Shown piece by piece: positions 6,265 to 13,766 of a stretch of 16,070 nucleotides of DNA (positions are counted from its first letter, which is position 1; each line of letters opens with the position of its first letter). The position numbers and the translations under genes are program-made. The notes beneath the pieces are model-generated. The model did not search any database. It saw only the letters and a list, made by a program, of their open reading frames with translations, and was not told where the DNA came from. Origin of the DNA: an uncultured Janibacter sp. (GTDB taxonomy: Bacteria; Actinomycetota; Actinomycetes; Actinomycetales; Dermatophilaceae); the NCBI GenBank assembly GCA_946222495.1, contig CAMICF010000048.1:1-16070 (forward strand), in the 5' to 3' direction.

Positions 6265-6840
6265 TCAGCGGCGGAAGCCGACGCGGACGGCCGGCGCGGA
6301 GCTCTCGGCCCCCGAGACCCGCCACAGGTGGTCGAGCATCGGCTGCACGAGCCGGTTGCCCAGCTGCCGGACGAGCTCCTCGACGGCCTGCTCCGTCACC
6401 GGGAGGTCGGTGCGCGCCATCCCCTGCTCCCGCATCGTCGTGGTCTGCCGGATCGTCTCCGCGACGAGCTTGCGCGCGAGCTGGCCGACCCCCTTCTCCG
6501 GGATGACGACGGCGCGCCGCAGGTAGTCCAGGGCCTGCGGGTGGGCCTCGATCATCGCCGTCAGCGCGGCATCCCGGCTCGCGGCGACGGTCCGCGCCTC
6601 GCCCTCGAGCGGCACCGACCCCAGGGCCTCGCGGAAGAGCAGCACGACGTAGTCGTCGACCGCCTCGTGCAGGCCCGCCTTGCTCCCGAAGTAGTGGCCG
6701 ACGAGGCCGGGGGCGACGCCCGCCTCGCGGGCCACCTCGCGCAGGCTCGTCGCGCCGACACCCCTCGCCGCGAAGAGGGTCAGCGCGGCTGCGCGGATGC
6801 GCTCGCCGGTCTCGCCGACGGTCCCGTCCGAAGAACGCAC
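6265..6840 (-). CDS. TetR-family regulator, probable repressor of the fad operon
   Basis: A 191-residue protein. The N-terminal DNA-binding domain (about 11-58) shows the TetR pattern: IRAAALTLFAARGVGATSLREVAREAGVAPG followed by LVGHYFGSKAGL (the recognition helix and the YxxFxSKxxL block). The C-terminal ligand domain (60-191) is helical and unassignable from sequence; fatty acyl-CoA is the likely ligand, given the neighbours. The GTG start at 6840 is fixed by GGGAGG five bases upstream; no ATG fits. The gene is divergent from fadA with a 114-nt spacer holding a palindromic operator candidate (6884-6899) over both promoters, the usual layout for a self-regulating local repressor. Confidence 0.92.
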   Translation of the reverse strand: MRSSDGTVGETGERIRAAALTLFAARGVGATSLREVAREAGVAPGLVGHYFGSKAGLHEAVDDYVVLLFREALGSVPLEGEARTVAASRDAALTAMIEAHPQALDYLRRAVVIPEKGVGQLARKLVAETIRQTTTMREQGMARTDLPVTEQAVEELVRQLGNRLVQPMLDHLWRVSGAESSAPAVRVGFRR

Positions 6841-6883
6841 GGGAACCTCCCTTCGCTCGCTGGGTGAACAACAGCACACACCT

Positions 6884-6899
6884 TTGCACAAGTGTTCAA
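6884..6899. promoter_or_regulatory. Candidate TetR operator between regulator and fadA
   Basis: TTGCACAAGTGTTCAA is an imperfect palindrome of the form TTGnACAnnTGTnCAA, with 12 of 16 bases symmetric. It covers the likely -35 box of fadA and the likely -35 (TTGAAC, minus strand) of the regulator gene. A wider inverted pair, TGAACA (6865-6870) with TGTTCA (6893-6898), is also present. Confidence 0.6.
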
Positions 6900-6913
6900 C
6901 GGCTGCGTAGGGT
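6884..6913 (+). promoter_or_regulatory. Promoter of the fad operon
   Basis: TTGCAC (6884-6889) and TAGGGT (6908-6913) are 18 nt apart, predicting a start near 6920 and a leader of about 35 nt. On the other strand TTGAAC, 17 nt, TGCTGT can serve the TetR gene, so the two promoters face away across the same palindrome. Confidence 0.55.
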
Positions 6914-6954
6914 TGCCGACGAAGACAATGCCGTTCCCTCGAAGGAGCCGATCC

Positions 6955-8175
6955 ATGGCAGAGCAGCCCCAGGCCGTCATCTTTGACGCCGTCCGCACCC
7001 CGCGTGGGAAGGGGAAGTCCTCCGGCTCCCTCCACGAGGTCAAGCCGATCGACCTGACCGTCGGTCTCCTCAACGCCGTCCGGGAGCGCAACCCCGGCCT
7101 CGACGCCGCGCAGATCGATGACCTCGTCATGGGCATCGTCTCCCCGGTCGGGGACCAGGGCGCGGTCCTCCCGCGCATCGCCGCCATCAAGGCCGGCTAC
7201 CCCGAGGCCGTCGCCGGCGTGCAGCTCAACCGCTTCTGCGGCTCCGGCCTCGAGGCCATCAACCAGGTCGCGGCCCGCGTCCGCTCCGGCTTCGAGGACC
7301 TCTTCCTCGCCGGCGGTGTCGAGTCGATGTCCCGCGTGCCCATGGCCAGCGACGGTGGCGCCTGGGCGATGGACCCGGCCACCGCGCTCGGGACCGACTT
7401 CGTGCCGCAGGGCATCAGCGCCGACCTCATCGCGACCCTCGAGGGCTACGACCGCGCGGAGGTCGACCGCTTCGCCGCGCAGTCGCACGAGCGCGCCGCC
7501 AAGGCCTGGGAGGCCGGCTACTTCGACAAGTCCGTCATCCCGGTCAAGGACGCCAGCGGCGTCACCATCCTCGCCCGCGACGAGACGATCCGTCCCGGCA
7601 CGACCGCCGAGTCCCTCGGCGGGCTCAAGCCCTCCTTCGCCGCGATCGGCGACCAGGGCGGGTTCGACTTCGTCGCGACGGAGAAGTACCACTCCGTCGA
7701 CCGGATCAACCACATCCACCACGCCGGCAACTCCTCCGGCATCGTCGACGGCGCCGCGCTCACCCTCATCGGCAACGAGCGCGTCGGCCGCGAGATGGGC
7801 CTCACCCCGCGGGCGCGCATCGTCTCCACGGCCGTCACCGGCTCGGAGCCGACGATCATGCTCACCGGTCCGGCCCCGTCCTGCCGCAAGGCGCTCGACC
7901 GCGTCGGCATGACGGCCAAGGACATCGACCTCGTCGAGATCAACGAGGCCTTCGCCGCCGTCGCCCTCAAGCTCATGCGGGACATGGGCTGGAGCGAGGA
8001 CCAGACCAACGTCAACGGTGGCGCCATCGCCATGGGCCACCCGCTCGGTGCGACCGGAGCCATGATCCTCGGCACGCTCGTCGACGAGCTCGAGCGCCGT
8101 GACCTCGAGCGCGGCATCGCCACCCTCTGCATCGGCGGCGGCATGGGCGTCGCCACCATCGTCGAGCGCGTCTGA
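6955..8175 (+). CDS. fadA: Acetyl-CoA C-acyltransferase (3-ketoacyl-CoA thiolase)
   Basis: A 406-residue thiolase that cleaves 3-ketoacyl-CoA with CoA to give acetyl-CoA and a shortened acyl-CoA, the last step of beta-oxidation. All active-site blocks are present: the nucleophile Cys95 in NRFCGSG, NEAFAAV at 330-336, His362 in GHPLGATG and Cys392 in CIGGGMG, with HHAGNSSGIVDGAA between them. Length is normal for the family. ATG 6955 has GAAGGAG 7 nt upstream. It is the first gene of the operon, 26 nt before fadB. The pairing with a FadB-type enzyme says it is the degradative thiolase rather than a biosynthetic acetoacetyl-CoA thiolase. Confidence 0.95.
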   Translation: MAEQPQAVIFDAVRTPRGKGKSSGSLHEVKPIDLTVGLLNAVRERNPGLDAAQIDDLVMGIVSPVGDQGAVLPRIAAIKAGYPEAVAGVQLNRFCGSGLEAINQVAARVRSGFEDLFLAGGVESMSRVPMASDGGAWAMDPATALGTDFVPQGISADLIATLEGYDRAEVDRFAAQSHERAAKAWEAGYFDKSVIPVKDASGVTILARDETIRPGTTAESLGGLKPSFAAIGDQGGFDFVATEKYHSVDRINHIHHAGNSSGIVDGAALTLIGNERVGREMGLTPRARIVSTAVTGSEPTIMLTGPAPSCRKALDRVGMTAKDIDLVEINEAFAAVALKLMRDMGWSEDQTNVNGGAIAMGHPLGATGAMILGTLVDELERRDLERGIATLCIGGGMGVATIVERV

Positions 8176-8201
8176 ACCAGCGGACAGGAAGCCAGGAACC
8201 A

Positions 8202-10376
8202 ATGAGCGAGAACATGATCCGTTACGAGCGCGACGACGAGGGCATCGTCACCCTGACGATGGACGACCCCGACGCGGGCGCCAACACGATGAACGACACC
8301 TACGTCAAGGCCATGGCCGAGACGGTCGACCGGCTCGAGGCCGAGCGGGACGACATCACCGGTGTCGTCCTCACCTCCGCGAAGAAGACCTTCTTCGCCG
8401 GTGGCAACCTCGGTGACCTCCAGTCGGTCACGCCCGAGACCGCCGGCGAGTTCTTCGCCGGCATCGAGGGCATCAAGTCCCAGCTGCGTCGCCTCGAGCA
8501 GCTCGGCAAGCCGGTCGTCGCCGCGATCAACGGCGCCGCCCTCGGCGGTGGCCTCGAGATCGCGCTCGCGACCCACCACCGCATCGCCGTCGACGACCCC
8601 AAGATCAAGGTCGGCCTGCCCGAGGTCACCCTCGGCCTGCTGCCCGGCGGTGGCGGCGTCACCCGCCTCGTGCGGATGCTCGGCATCCAGGAGGCCCTCA
8701 TGGGCTGGCTCCTCCAGGGCCAGCAGCGCAACCCCGCCGCCGCCCACGAGAAGGGGGTCATCGACCAGCTCGTCGCCAGCCGCGAGGAGCTCGTCCCGGC
8801 CGCCAAGACGTGGATCCGCGAGCACAAGGACGACGAGACCGCGGCCGTGAAGCCCTGGGACGTCAAGGGCTACCGGATCCCCGGCGGCACCCCGAACGTC
8901 CCGAAGTTCGCGGCGAACCTCCCCGCCTTCCCCGCCAACCTGCGCAAGCAGCTCAAGGGCGCCCCGACGAAGTCGCCGCGCGCGATCATGTCGGCGGCCG
9001 TCGAGGGCTCGCAGGTGGACTTCGACACCGCCAGCCGCATCGAGTCGCGCTACCTCACCGAGCTCGCCTCGGGTCGTGAGTCGACCGCGATGATCCAGGC
9101 CTTCTTCTTCGACCTGCAGGCGATCAGCAGCGGCAAGCTGCGCCCCGCCGGCGTCGAGAAGAGCTCCGTCGGCAAGGTCGGCGTCCTCGGCGCGGGCATG
9201 ATGGGCGCCGGGATCGCCTACTCCGCCGCGATGGCCGGCATCGACGTCGTCCTCAAGGACGTCTCGGTCGAGGGCGCGGAGAAGGGCAAGTCCTACTCCG
9301 AGAAGCTCCTGACGAAGCGCGTCGAGCGCGGCAAGATGGACCAGGCGAAGGCCGAGGAGGTCCTCGCCCGGATCACCCCCTCCGCGGACGCTGCCGACCT
9401 GGCCGGCGTGGACGCCGTCATCGAGGCCGTCTTCGAGGACTACGACCTGAAGAAGAAGGTCTTCGCCGAGGTCGAGGCCGTCGTCGGGCCGGACACGCTC
9501 CTGTGCTCCAACACCTCGACGCTGCCGATCACGAGCCTGCAGGGCTTCTCCTCGCGGCCGAAGGACTTCATCGGTCTGCACTTCTTCTCCCCGGTGGACA
9601 AGATGCAGCTCGTCGAGATCATCCGCGGCGAGGAGACCTCCGACGAGGCCACCGCCCGCGCGATCGACATCGTCCAGCAGATCCGCAAGATCCCCGTCGT
9701 CGTCGGTGACGGCCGCGGCTTCTACACCAGCCGGGTCTTCGGCACGCTCATCCTCGAGGGTGCCGTGGCGGTCGCCGACGGCATCGACCCGATGACGGTG
9801 GAGCGCGCCGCGACGATGGCCGGCTTCCCTGCCCCGCCGCTGGCGATGCTCGACGAGGTCTCGCTCACCCTGACCCAGCACATCCGCGCCGAGGCCGAGA
9901 AGGCCGCCGCCGCGGAGGGCAAGACGCTGGAGAAGGGCCCCGGCGAGGAGATCATCGACACGCTGGTCGACCTCGGCCGCAAGGGCCGGGCCAGCGGTGC
10001 CGGCATGTACGACTACCCGGAGGGCCAGCCCAAGGTCCTCTGGCCGGAGCTGCGCGAGCGCTGGGCGAAGGGGACGGAGATCCCCCTTCGCGACCTGCAG
10101 GACCGCTACCTCTTCCAGATGGCGCTCGAGACCGCCGGGTGCTTCGAGGACGGGGTCCTCAAGGACAGCGTCTCCGCCAACATCGGTGGCATCTTCGGGA
10201 TCGGCTTCCCGCCGCACACCGGTGGCCCGGCGACCTTCATGACGAACTACGAGGGCGGCCTGGCCGGCTTCATCGCCCGGGCGGAGGAGCTCGCCGACAC
10301 CTACGGTGAGCGCTTCCGCCCGAGCGCGTGGCTCACCGAGCGCGCCGCCAAGGGCACCCTGGTCGACGGGGAGTAG
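8202..10376 (+). CDS. fadB: Multifunctional fatty-acid oxidation enzyme, FadB type
   Basis: A 724-residue fusion that hydrates enoyl-CoA and oxidises the 3-hydroxyacyl-CoA with NAD. The hydratase half (1-~200) has FFAGGNL (64-70), NGAALGGGLE (110-119) and GLPE (138-141), so both catalytic glutamates, Glu119 and Glu141, are present. The dehydrogenase half starts at about 322 with the Rossmann motif GVLGAGMMGAGIA (327-339), then SNTSTLPIT (436-444) and the His460-Glu472 dyad in HFFSPVDKMQLVE. The first C-terminal 3HCDH domain opens at GRGFYTSR (504-511), and the second is marked by FGIGFPPHTGGP (665-676). AGGAA lies upstream of ATG 8202. It forms the complex with FadA and is followed after 5 nt by the CaiB/BaiF gene. 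Confidence 0.95.
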   Translation: MSENMIRYERDDEGIVTLTMDDPDAGANTMNDTYVKAMAETVDRLEAERDDITGVVLTSAKKTFFAGGNLGDLQSVTPETAGEFFAGIEGIKSQLRRLEQLGKPVVAAINGAALGGGLEIALATHHRIAVDDPKIKVGLPEVTLGLLPGGGGVTRLVRMLGIQEALMGWLLQGQQRNPAAAHEKGVIDQLVASREELVPAAKTWIREHKDDETAAVKPWDVKGYRIPGGTPNVPKFAANLPAFPANLRKQLKGAPTKSPRAIMSAAVEGSQVDFDTASRIESRYLTELASGRESTAMIQAFFFDLQAISSGKLRPAGVEKSSVGKVGVLGAGMMGAGIAYSAAMAGIDVVLKDVSVEGAEKGKSYSEKLLTKRVERGKMDQAKAEEVLARITPSADAADLAGVDAVIEAVFEDYDLKKKVFAEVEAVVGPDTLLCSNTSTLPITSLQGFSSRPKDFIGLHFFSPVDKMQLVEIIRGEETSDEATARAIDIVQQIRKIPVVVGDGRGFYTSRVFGTLILEGAVAVADGIDPMTVERAATMAGFPAPPLAMLDEVSLTLTQHIRAEAEKAAAAEGKTLEKGPGEEIIDTLVDLGRKGRASGAGMYDYPEGQPKVLWPELRERWAKGTEIPLRDLQDRYLFQMALETAGCFEDGVLKDSVSANIGGIFGIGFPPHTGGPATFMTNYEGGLAGFIARAEELADTYGERFRPSAWLTERAAKGTLVDGE

Positions 10377-10381
10377 TCACC

Positions 10382-11215
10382 ATGCCGCTCGCCGGCCTTC
10401 GGGTCCTCTCGATCGCCATCAACCTGCCCGGCCCGGCCGCCACCGCGCGGCTGGCCGGGCAGGGGGCGAGCGTCACCACGGTCCTCCCTCCGGGGGGCGA
10501 CCCGATGGAGCAGTTCGCCACGGCGTACTACGACGAGCTCCACGTCGGCCAGGAGGTGCGCCGCGTCGACCTCAAGTCCGACGAAGGGCGTGCCGAGCTC
10601 GACGAGCTCCTCTCTGCCGCAGACGTCTTCGTCACGAGCTCCCGGCCCTCGGCGCTGCGACGCCTCGGGCTCGACTTCGCGAGCGTCCACGAGCGGCACC
10701 CGCAGGTCTGCCAGGTCGACATCGTCGGCTACCCCGGCGACGAGGCCGAGACCGCGGGGCACGACCTCACCTACCAGGCGGGGACCGGCCTGCTCGGCGA
10801 CGGCAGCATGCCCGCCACCCTCGTCGTGGACCTGGCCGGGTCGGAGCGTGCGGCGGCGGAGGCGGCTGCTGCGCTCGTCGCCCGCGCGCGGCTCGGTGAG
10901 GGAGTGCGGCGCGAGGTCGCGCTCTCCGACCTCGCCGAGACGATGTCTCGACCCCTCGCCCACGGGCTGACCGCACCGGGCGCGCTGCTCGGCGGCGGCC
11001 TGCCGGTCTACGGCGTCTACGACGCGGCCGAGGGAAGGGTGGCGCTCGCCGCCCTCGAACCGCACTTCACCCAGAAGCTCCTCGCCGCGCTGGACCTCAC
11101 GCCCGAGGACCTCACCCGCGACCGCCTCGAGGCGGTCTTCGCGGAGCGCACCGCCGGGGAGTGGGCCGAGTGGGCCGCCGCACACGACGTCCCGCTGACC
11201 CCCCTTCGCACCTGA
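10382..11215 (+). CDS. Short CaiB/BaiF-family protein, AMACR-like
   Basis: A 277-residue member of the class III CoA-transferase / alpha-methylacyl-CoA racemase fold. By alignment from memory with M. tuberculosis MCR, the racemase residues are kept: His127-Asp128 in AGHDLTYQ (MCR His126, Asp127), Asp150 in LVVDLAGSE (Asp156) and Glu226 in LAALEPHF (Glu241). The opening, PLAGLRVLS, is typical. Family members are usually about 360-400 residues; this one stops soon after EWAEWAAAHDVPLTPLRT, so the C-terminal segment that returns to the large domain is absent. Only 37 nt remain before the next gene, so a simple frameshift does not restore it. GGGGAG lies about 8 nt before ATG 10382. Its place between fadB and a dehydrogenase gene suggests epimerising 2-methylacyl-CoA; CoA transfer is the alternative. 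Confidence 0.85.
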   Translation: MPLAGLRVLSIAINLPGPAATARLAGQGASVTTVLPPGGDPMEQFATAYYDELHVGQEVRRVDLKSDEGRAELDELLSAADVFVTSSRPSALRRLGLDFASVHERHPQVCQVDIVGYPGDEAETAGHDLTYQAGTGLLGDGSMPATLVVDLAGSERAAAEAAAALVARARLGEGVRREVALSDLAETMSRPLAHGLTAPGALLGGGLPVYGVYDAAEGRVALAALEPHFTQKLLAALDLTPEDLTRDRLEAVFAERTAGEWAEWAAAHDVPLTPLRT

Positions 11216-11252
11216 GCTGACCTCAACACCCGAACACGCCACGGAGGCAACG

Positions 11253-12416
11253 ATGCCCGAGATCCTGCAGCCCCAGCCCTATGTCTCGCCGTGGGCGAAG
11301 GGTGACGTCGAGGACGTCCTCACGCTGGCGCGGACCTTCTTCGCCCGCGAGGTGACGCCGCACCAGGAGCGCTTCGCAGAGCAGCACCAGGTGGACCGGG
11401 AGACGTGGCTCGCCGCCGGCCGCGCCGGGCTGCTGAACATCTCGATCCCCGAGGAGTACGGCGGTGGCGGGGGGACCTTCGCCCACGAGGCCGCTGTGCT
11501 CTGGGAGCAGGGCCGCGCGGGCGACGACGCCCTCGGCTACTCGGTGCACTCCTCGATCGTCGCGCACTACATCCTCAACTACGGGAGCGAGGAGCAGAAG
11601 CAGAAGTGGCTCCCGCGGATGGCCACCGGCGAGCTCGTCGGAGCCGTCGCCATGACCGAGCCCGGCACGGGGTCGGACCTGCAGAACATCAAGACCTCGG
11701 CCCGGCGCGACGGCGACGACTACGTCATCAACGGATCGAAGACCTTCATCACGAACTCCTCGCACGCGGGCCTCGTGGTCATCGTCGTCCGCACGGGCGG
11801 CGCAGGGGCACAAGGCATCTCGCTCGTCGTCGCCGAGGTCGACGGGCTGGAGGGCTTCGAGCGGGGCCGGGTGCTGCACAAGATCGGGCAGCACGGGCAG
11901 GACACCCGGGAGCTCGCCTTCACCGACATGCGCGTGCCCGTGGCCAACCTCCTCGGTGAGGAGGAGGGGCAGGGCTTCTTCCAGCTCATGGCCCAGCTGC
12001 CGCAGGAACGCCTGGCCATCGCCGTCGGTGCCGTCGCGACCGCGGACCTCGCCGTCGAGCTCGCCACGGCGTACACGAAGGAGCGCACCGCCTTCGGCAA
12101 GCCGATCGGCGCCTTCCAGAACACCCGCTTCACCCTCGCCGAGGTCTCCACGGACGTCCTGGCGGCCCGGACCTTCCTCGACCACTGCGTCGGCCTGCAC
12201 ATCGATGGCCGCCTCGACGCCGCGACCGCCTCGCGGGCGAAGTACTGGACGACCGACGTGCAGTGCGACGTCATCGACCGATGCCTCCAGCTCTTCGGTG
12301 GCTACGGGTACATGCTCGAGTACCCCATCGCGCGGCTGTACGCCGGAGCCCGCGTGCAGAAGATCTACGGCGGGACGAACGAGATCATGAAGGAGCTCAT
12401 CTCCCGCACCCTCTGA
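11253..12416 (+). CDS. Acyl-CoA dehydrogenase, long-chain (LCAD) type
   Basis: A 387-residue FAD enzyme making trans-2-enoyl-CoA from acyl-CoA, the first step of beta-oxidation; electrons go to electron-transfer flavoprotein. FAD/substrate blocks are AMTEPGTGSDL (133-143), NGSKTFITN (160-168), RTAFGKPIGAFQ (278-289) and QLFGGYGYM (346-354). The C-terminal motif is IYGGTNEIMKELI, with Gly where MCAD-type enzymes have the catalytic Glu. The base is instead expected to be Glu252 in LPQERL, as in mammalian LCAD and isovaleryl-CoA dehydrogenase, so the enzyme should accept long or branched chains. ATG 11253 has GGAGG 6 nt upstream. It is the last gene of the fad operon, and a palindrome directly follows its stop codon. 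Confidence 0.94.
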   Translation: MPEILQPQPYVSPWAKGDVEDVLTLARTFFAREVTPHQERFAEQHQVDRETWLAAGRAGLLNISIPEEYGGGGGTFAHEAAVLWEQGRAGDDALGYSVHSSIVAHYILNYGSEEQKQKWLPRMATGELVGAVAMTEPGTGSDLQNIKTSARRDGDDYVINGSKTFITNSSHAGLVVIVVRTGGAGAQGISLVVAEVDGLEGFERGRVLHKIGQHGQDTRELAFTDMRVPVANLLGEEEGQGFFQLMAQLPQERLAIAVGAVATADLAVELATAYTKERTAFGKPIGAFQNTRFTLAEVSTDVLAARTFLDHCVGLHIDGRLDAATASRAKYWTTDVQCDVIDRCLQLFGGYGYMLEYPIARLYAGARVQKIYGGTNEIMKELISRTL

Positions 12417-12417
12417 T

Positions 12418-12441
12418 CCGCAGATGCCTAGGCAGATGCGG
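12418..12441. terminator. Palindrome between convergent genes, possible bidirectional terminator
   Basis: A 24-nt dyad fills nearly the whole gap between the two stop codons. CCGCA (12418-12422) pairs with TGCGG (12437-12441), a GA/GA tandem mismatch follows inward, and TGCC/GGCA closes around CCTAGG. There is no T-run, which is common for actinobacterial terminators. Confidence 0.4.
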
Positions 12442-12443
12442 TC

Positions 12444-13766
12444 TCAGGACGCCTCTGCCCGGGCGGGAGCGGGCTCACGGGGGAGGAGGGCCGCCCTGGC
12501 CCGCTCGGCCCGGAGGGCGGGGAGGAAGCAGACCACGCCTCCGAGGCCGAAGGCGCCGGAGAGGACCATGCCGACCGGGGTCGAGGTGTGCTCGGCGAGC
12601 AGACCGAGGAGCGGGCTGGCCGCGGCGAAGGCGACGAACATCGTCATCGACGCCAGCGACAGCACCGTCGCCCGGTTGCGCGCGGTCGCCTCGCGGTGGA
12701 GGAGCGCGTTGTAGGCCGGCCCGCCGAAGCCGTGCATGGAGTAGGTGACGAAGTACGTGGCGACGAGAGCGGCCGGGCCGAAGGCCAGGCCCATCGTCAT
12801 CGCGCCGAGGCTGTTGAGGACCCGCCCGAGGATCGCGGTGCCGGCCACCCCGATCCGCTCGCTCACCCGACCGGCCACGGCCGCGCCGACGGCGAAGACG
12901 AGCCACCCGCCGGCGGCGACCGGCCCCATGATCACCGCCGCGTCCGCCTCGCCCCCTGCGAGCTCGGCCAGCCGGACCGGCATGAAGTTCTCGAAGGTGA
13001 TCATCGAGACAGCGGCGAAGAGCTCGACGAGCACGAGGCCCCGCAGCACGGCGTTGTCCCGCAGGAGGGCCAGGCCCGAGCCGATGACCGCGGGCGCCTC
13101 GGTGACGGACCTCCGGGCCGCCGCGAAGCCGCGCTCGTCGAGCCGTGCGGGCTCGCGGAGGAGCGCGAGGACGGCGACGAGGTGGACGACGCTGAGGGCG
13201 AGGCAGATCGCGACGGGCAGCCAGAGCGGTGACCGGCCGGTGAGCGGGTGCCAGGCGACGAGGCCGCTGGCGGCGAGGGAGCCGGCGGCGATCGACGCCC
13301 CGAGGACGCCGGACATGCGGGAGAGATCTCGGGCGACGTCCGCACCCGGTCGGCTGACGTGGATCGTGTCGACGTACCAGGCCTCGAGCGGGCCGGAGTC
13401 GAGCGCCCGGAAGAGGCCGGTGAGGGCAGCGGCGAGGACGAAGGCGGCGAAGGAGCTCGCGAGCAGCAGCGTCAGGGCGGAGAGGACGTTGACGGCGGCG
13501 GCGAGGACGAGGACCGGACGACGTCCCAGCGAGTCGGCGATCCCCGCCGTCGGGAGCTCGGTCGCGAAGACGACGAGGCCCGTGACCGCGGCGGCCGACA
13601 TCGCCTGCGAGAGCGTGAGCCCGCGCTCGAGCTTCCACAGGATGAAGAGCCCGACGATGAAGCCGATGGGGAGCCAGCGGGTCATCGTCAGCAGGAGGAG
13701 GACCCGGCGCGCGGCGCGGGGAGCGAGGTGGGTGGCCGCGGGGCGCTCCCTTCGTGCCTCAGGCAT
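12444..13766 (-). CDS. MFS transporter, probable drug or metabolite exporter
   Basis: A 440-residue inner-membrane protein with about twelve hydrophobic segments, from WLPIGFIVGLFILW (31-44) to PVGMVLSGAFGLGGVVCFLPAL near the end. The loop after the second helix has GIADSLGRRPVL (75-86), the MFS motif A. The substrate cannot be told. The start at ATG 13766 overlaps the end of the regulator gene by 8 nt, and no good ribosome site is seen, so translation is probably coupled; ATG 13683 (MTRWLPIGF) is a later alternative. Co-transcription with an ArsR-type regulator suggests ligand-induced efflux. It converges with the fad operon. Confidence 0.88.
   Translation of the reverse strand: MPEARRERPAATHLAPRAARRVLLLLTMTRWLPIGFIVGLFILWKLERGLTLSQAMSAAAVTGLVVFATELPTAGIADSLGRRPVLVLAAAVNVLSALTLLLASSFAAFVLAAALTGLFRALDSGPLEAWYVDTIHVSRPGADVARDLSRMSGVLGASIAAGSLAASGLVAWHPLTGRSPLWLPVAICLALSVVHLVAVLALLREPARLDERGFAAARRSVTEAPAVIGSGLALLRDNAVLRGLVLVELFAAVSMITFENFMPVRLAELAGGEADAAVIMGPVAAGGWLVFAVGAAVAGRVSERIGVAGTAILGRVLNSLGAMTMGLAFGPAALVATYFVTYSMHGFGGPAYNALLHREATARNRATVLSLASMTMFVAFAAASPLLGLLAEHTSTPVGMVLSGAFGLGGVVCFLPALRAERARAALLPREPAPARAEAS

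Noticed and set aside
6265..8202. A very long minus-strand open frame (645 codons) extending the TetR gene through fadA
   Set aside because: Only the part up to the GTG at 6840 is TetR; the remainder is antisense of fadA, open because high third-position GC removes stop codons. The start with a ribosome site at 6840 settles it.
7518..10217. An 899-codon minus-strand open frame opposite fadA and fadB
   Set aside because: Low-complexity Arg/Asp/Leu-rich translation with no motif, complementary to two clear enzymes; a composition artefact.
11200..11252. Frameshift or pseudogene explanation for the short CaiB/BaiF protein
   Set aside because: Only 37 nt separate it from the next gene, which has its own ribosome site, so the missing 70-100 residues are not encoded nearby in any frame.
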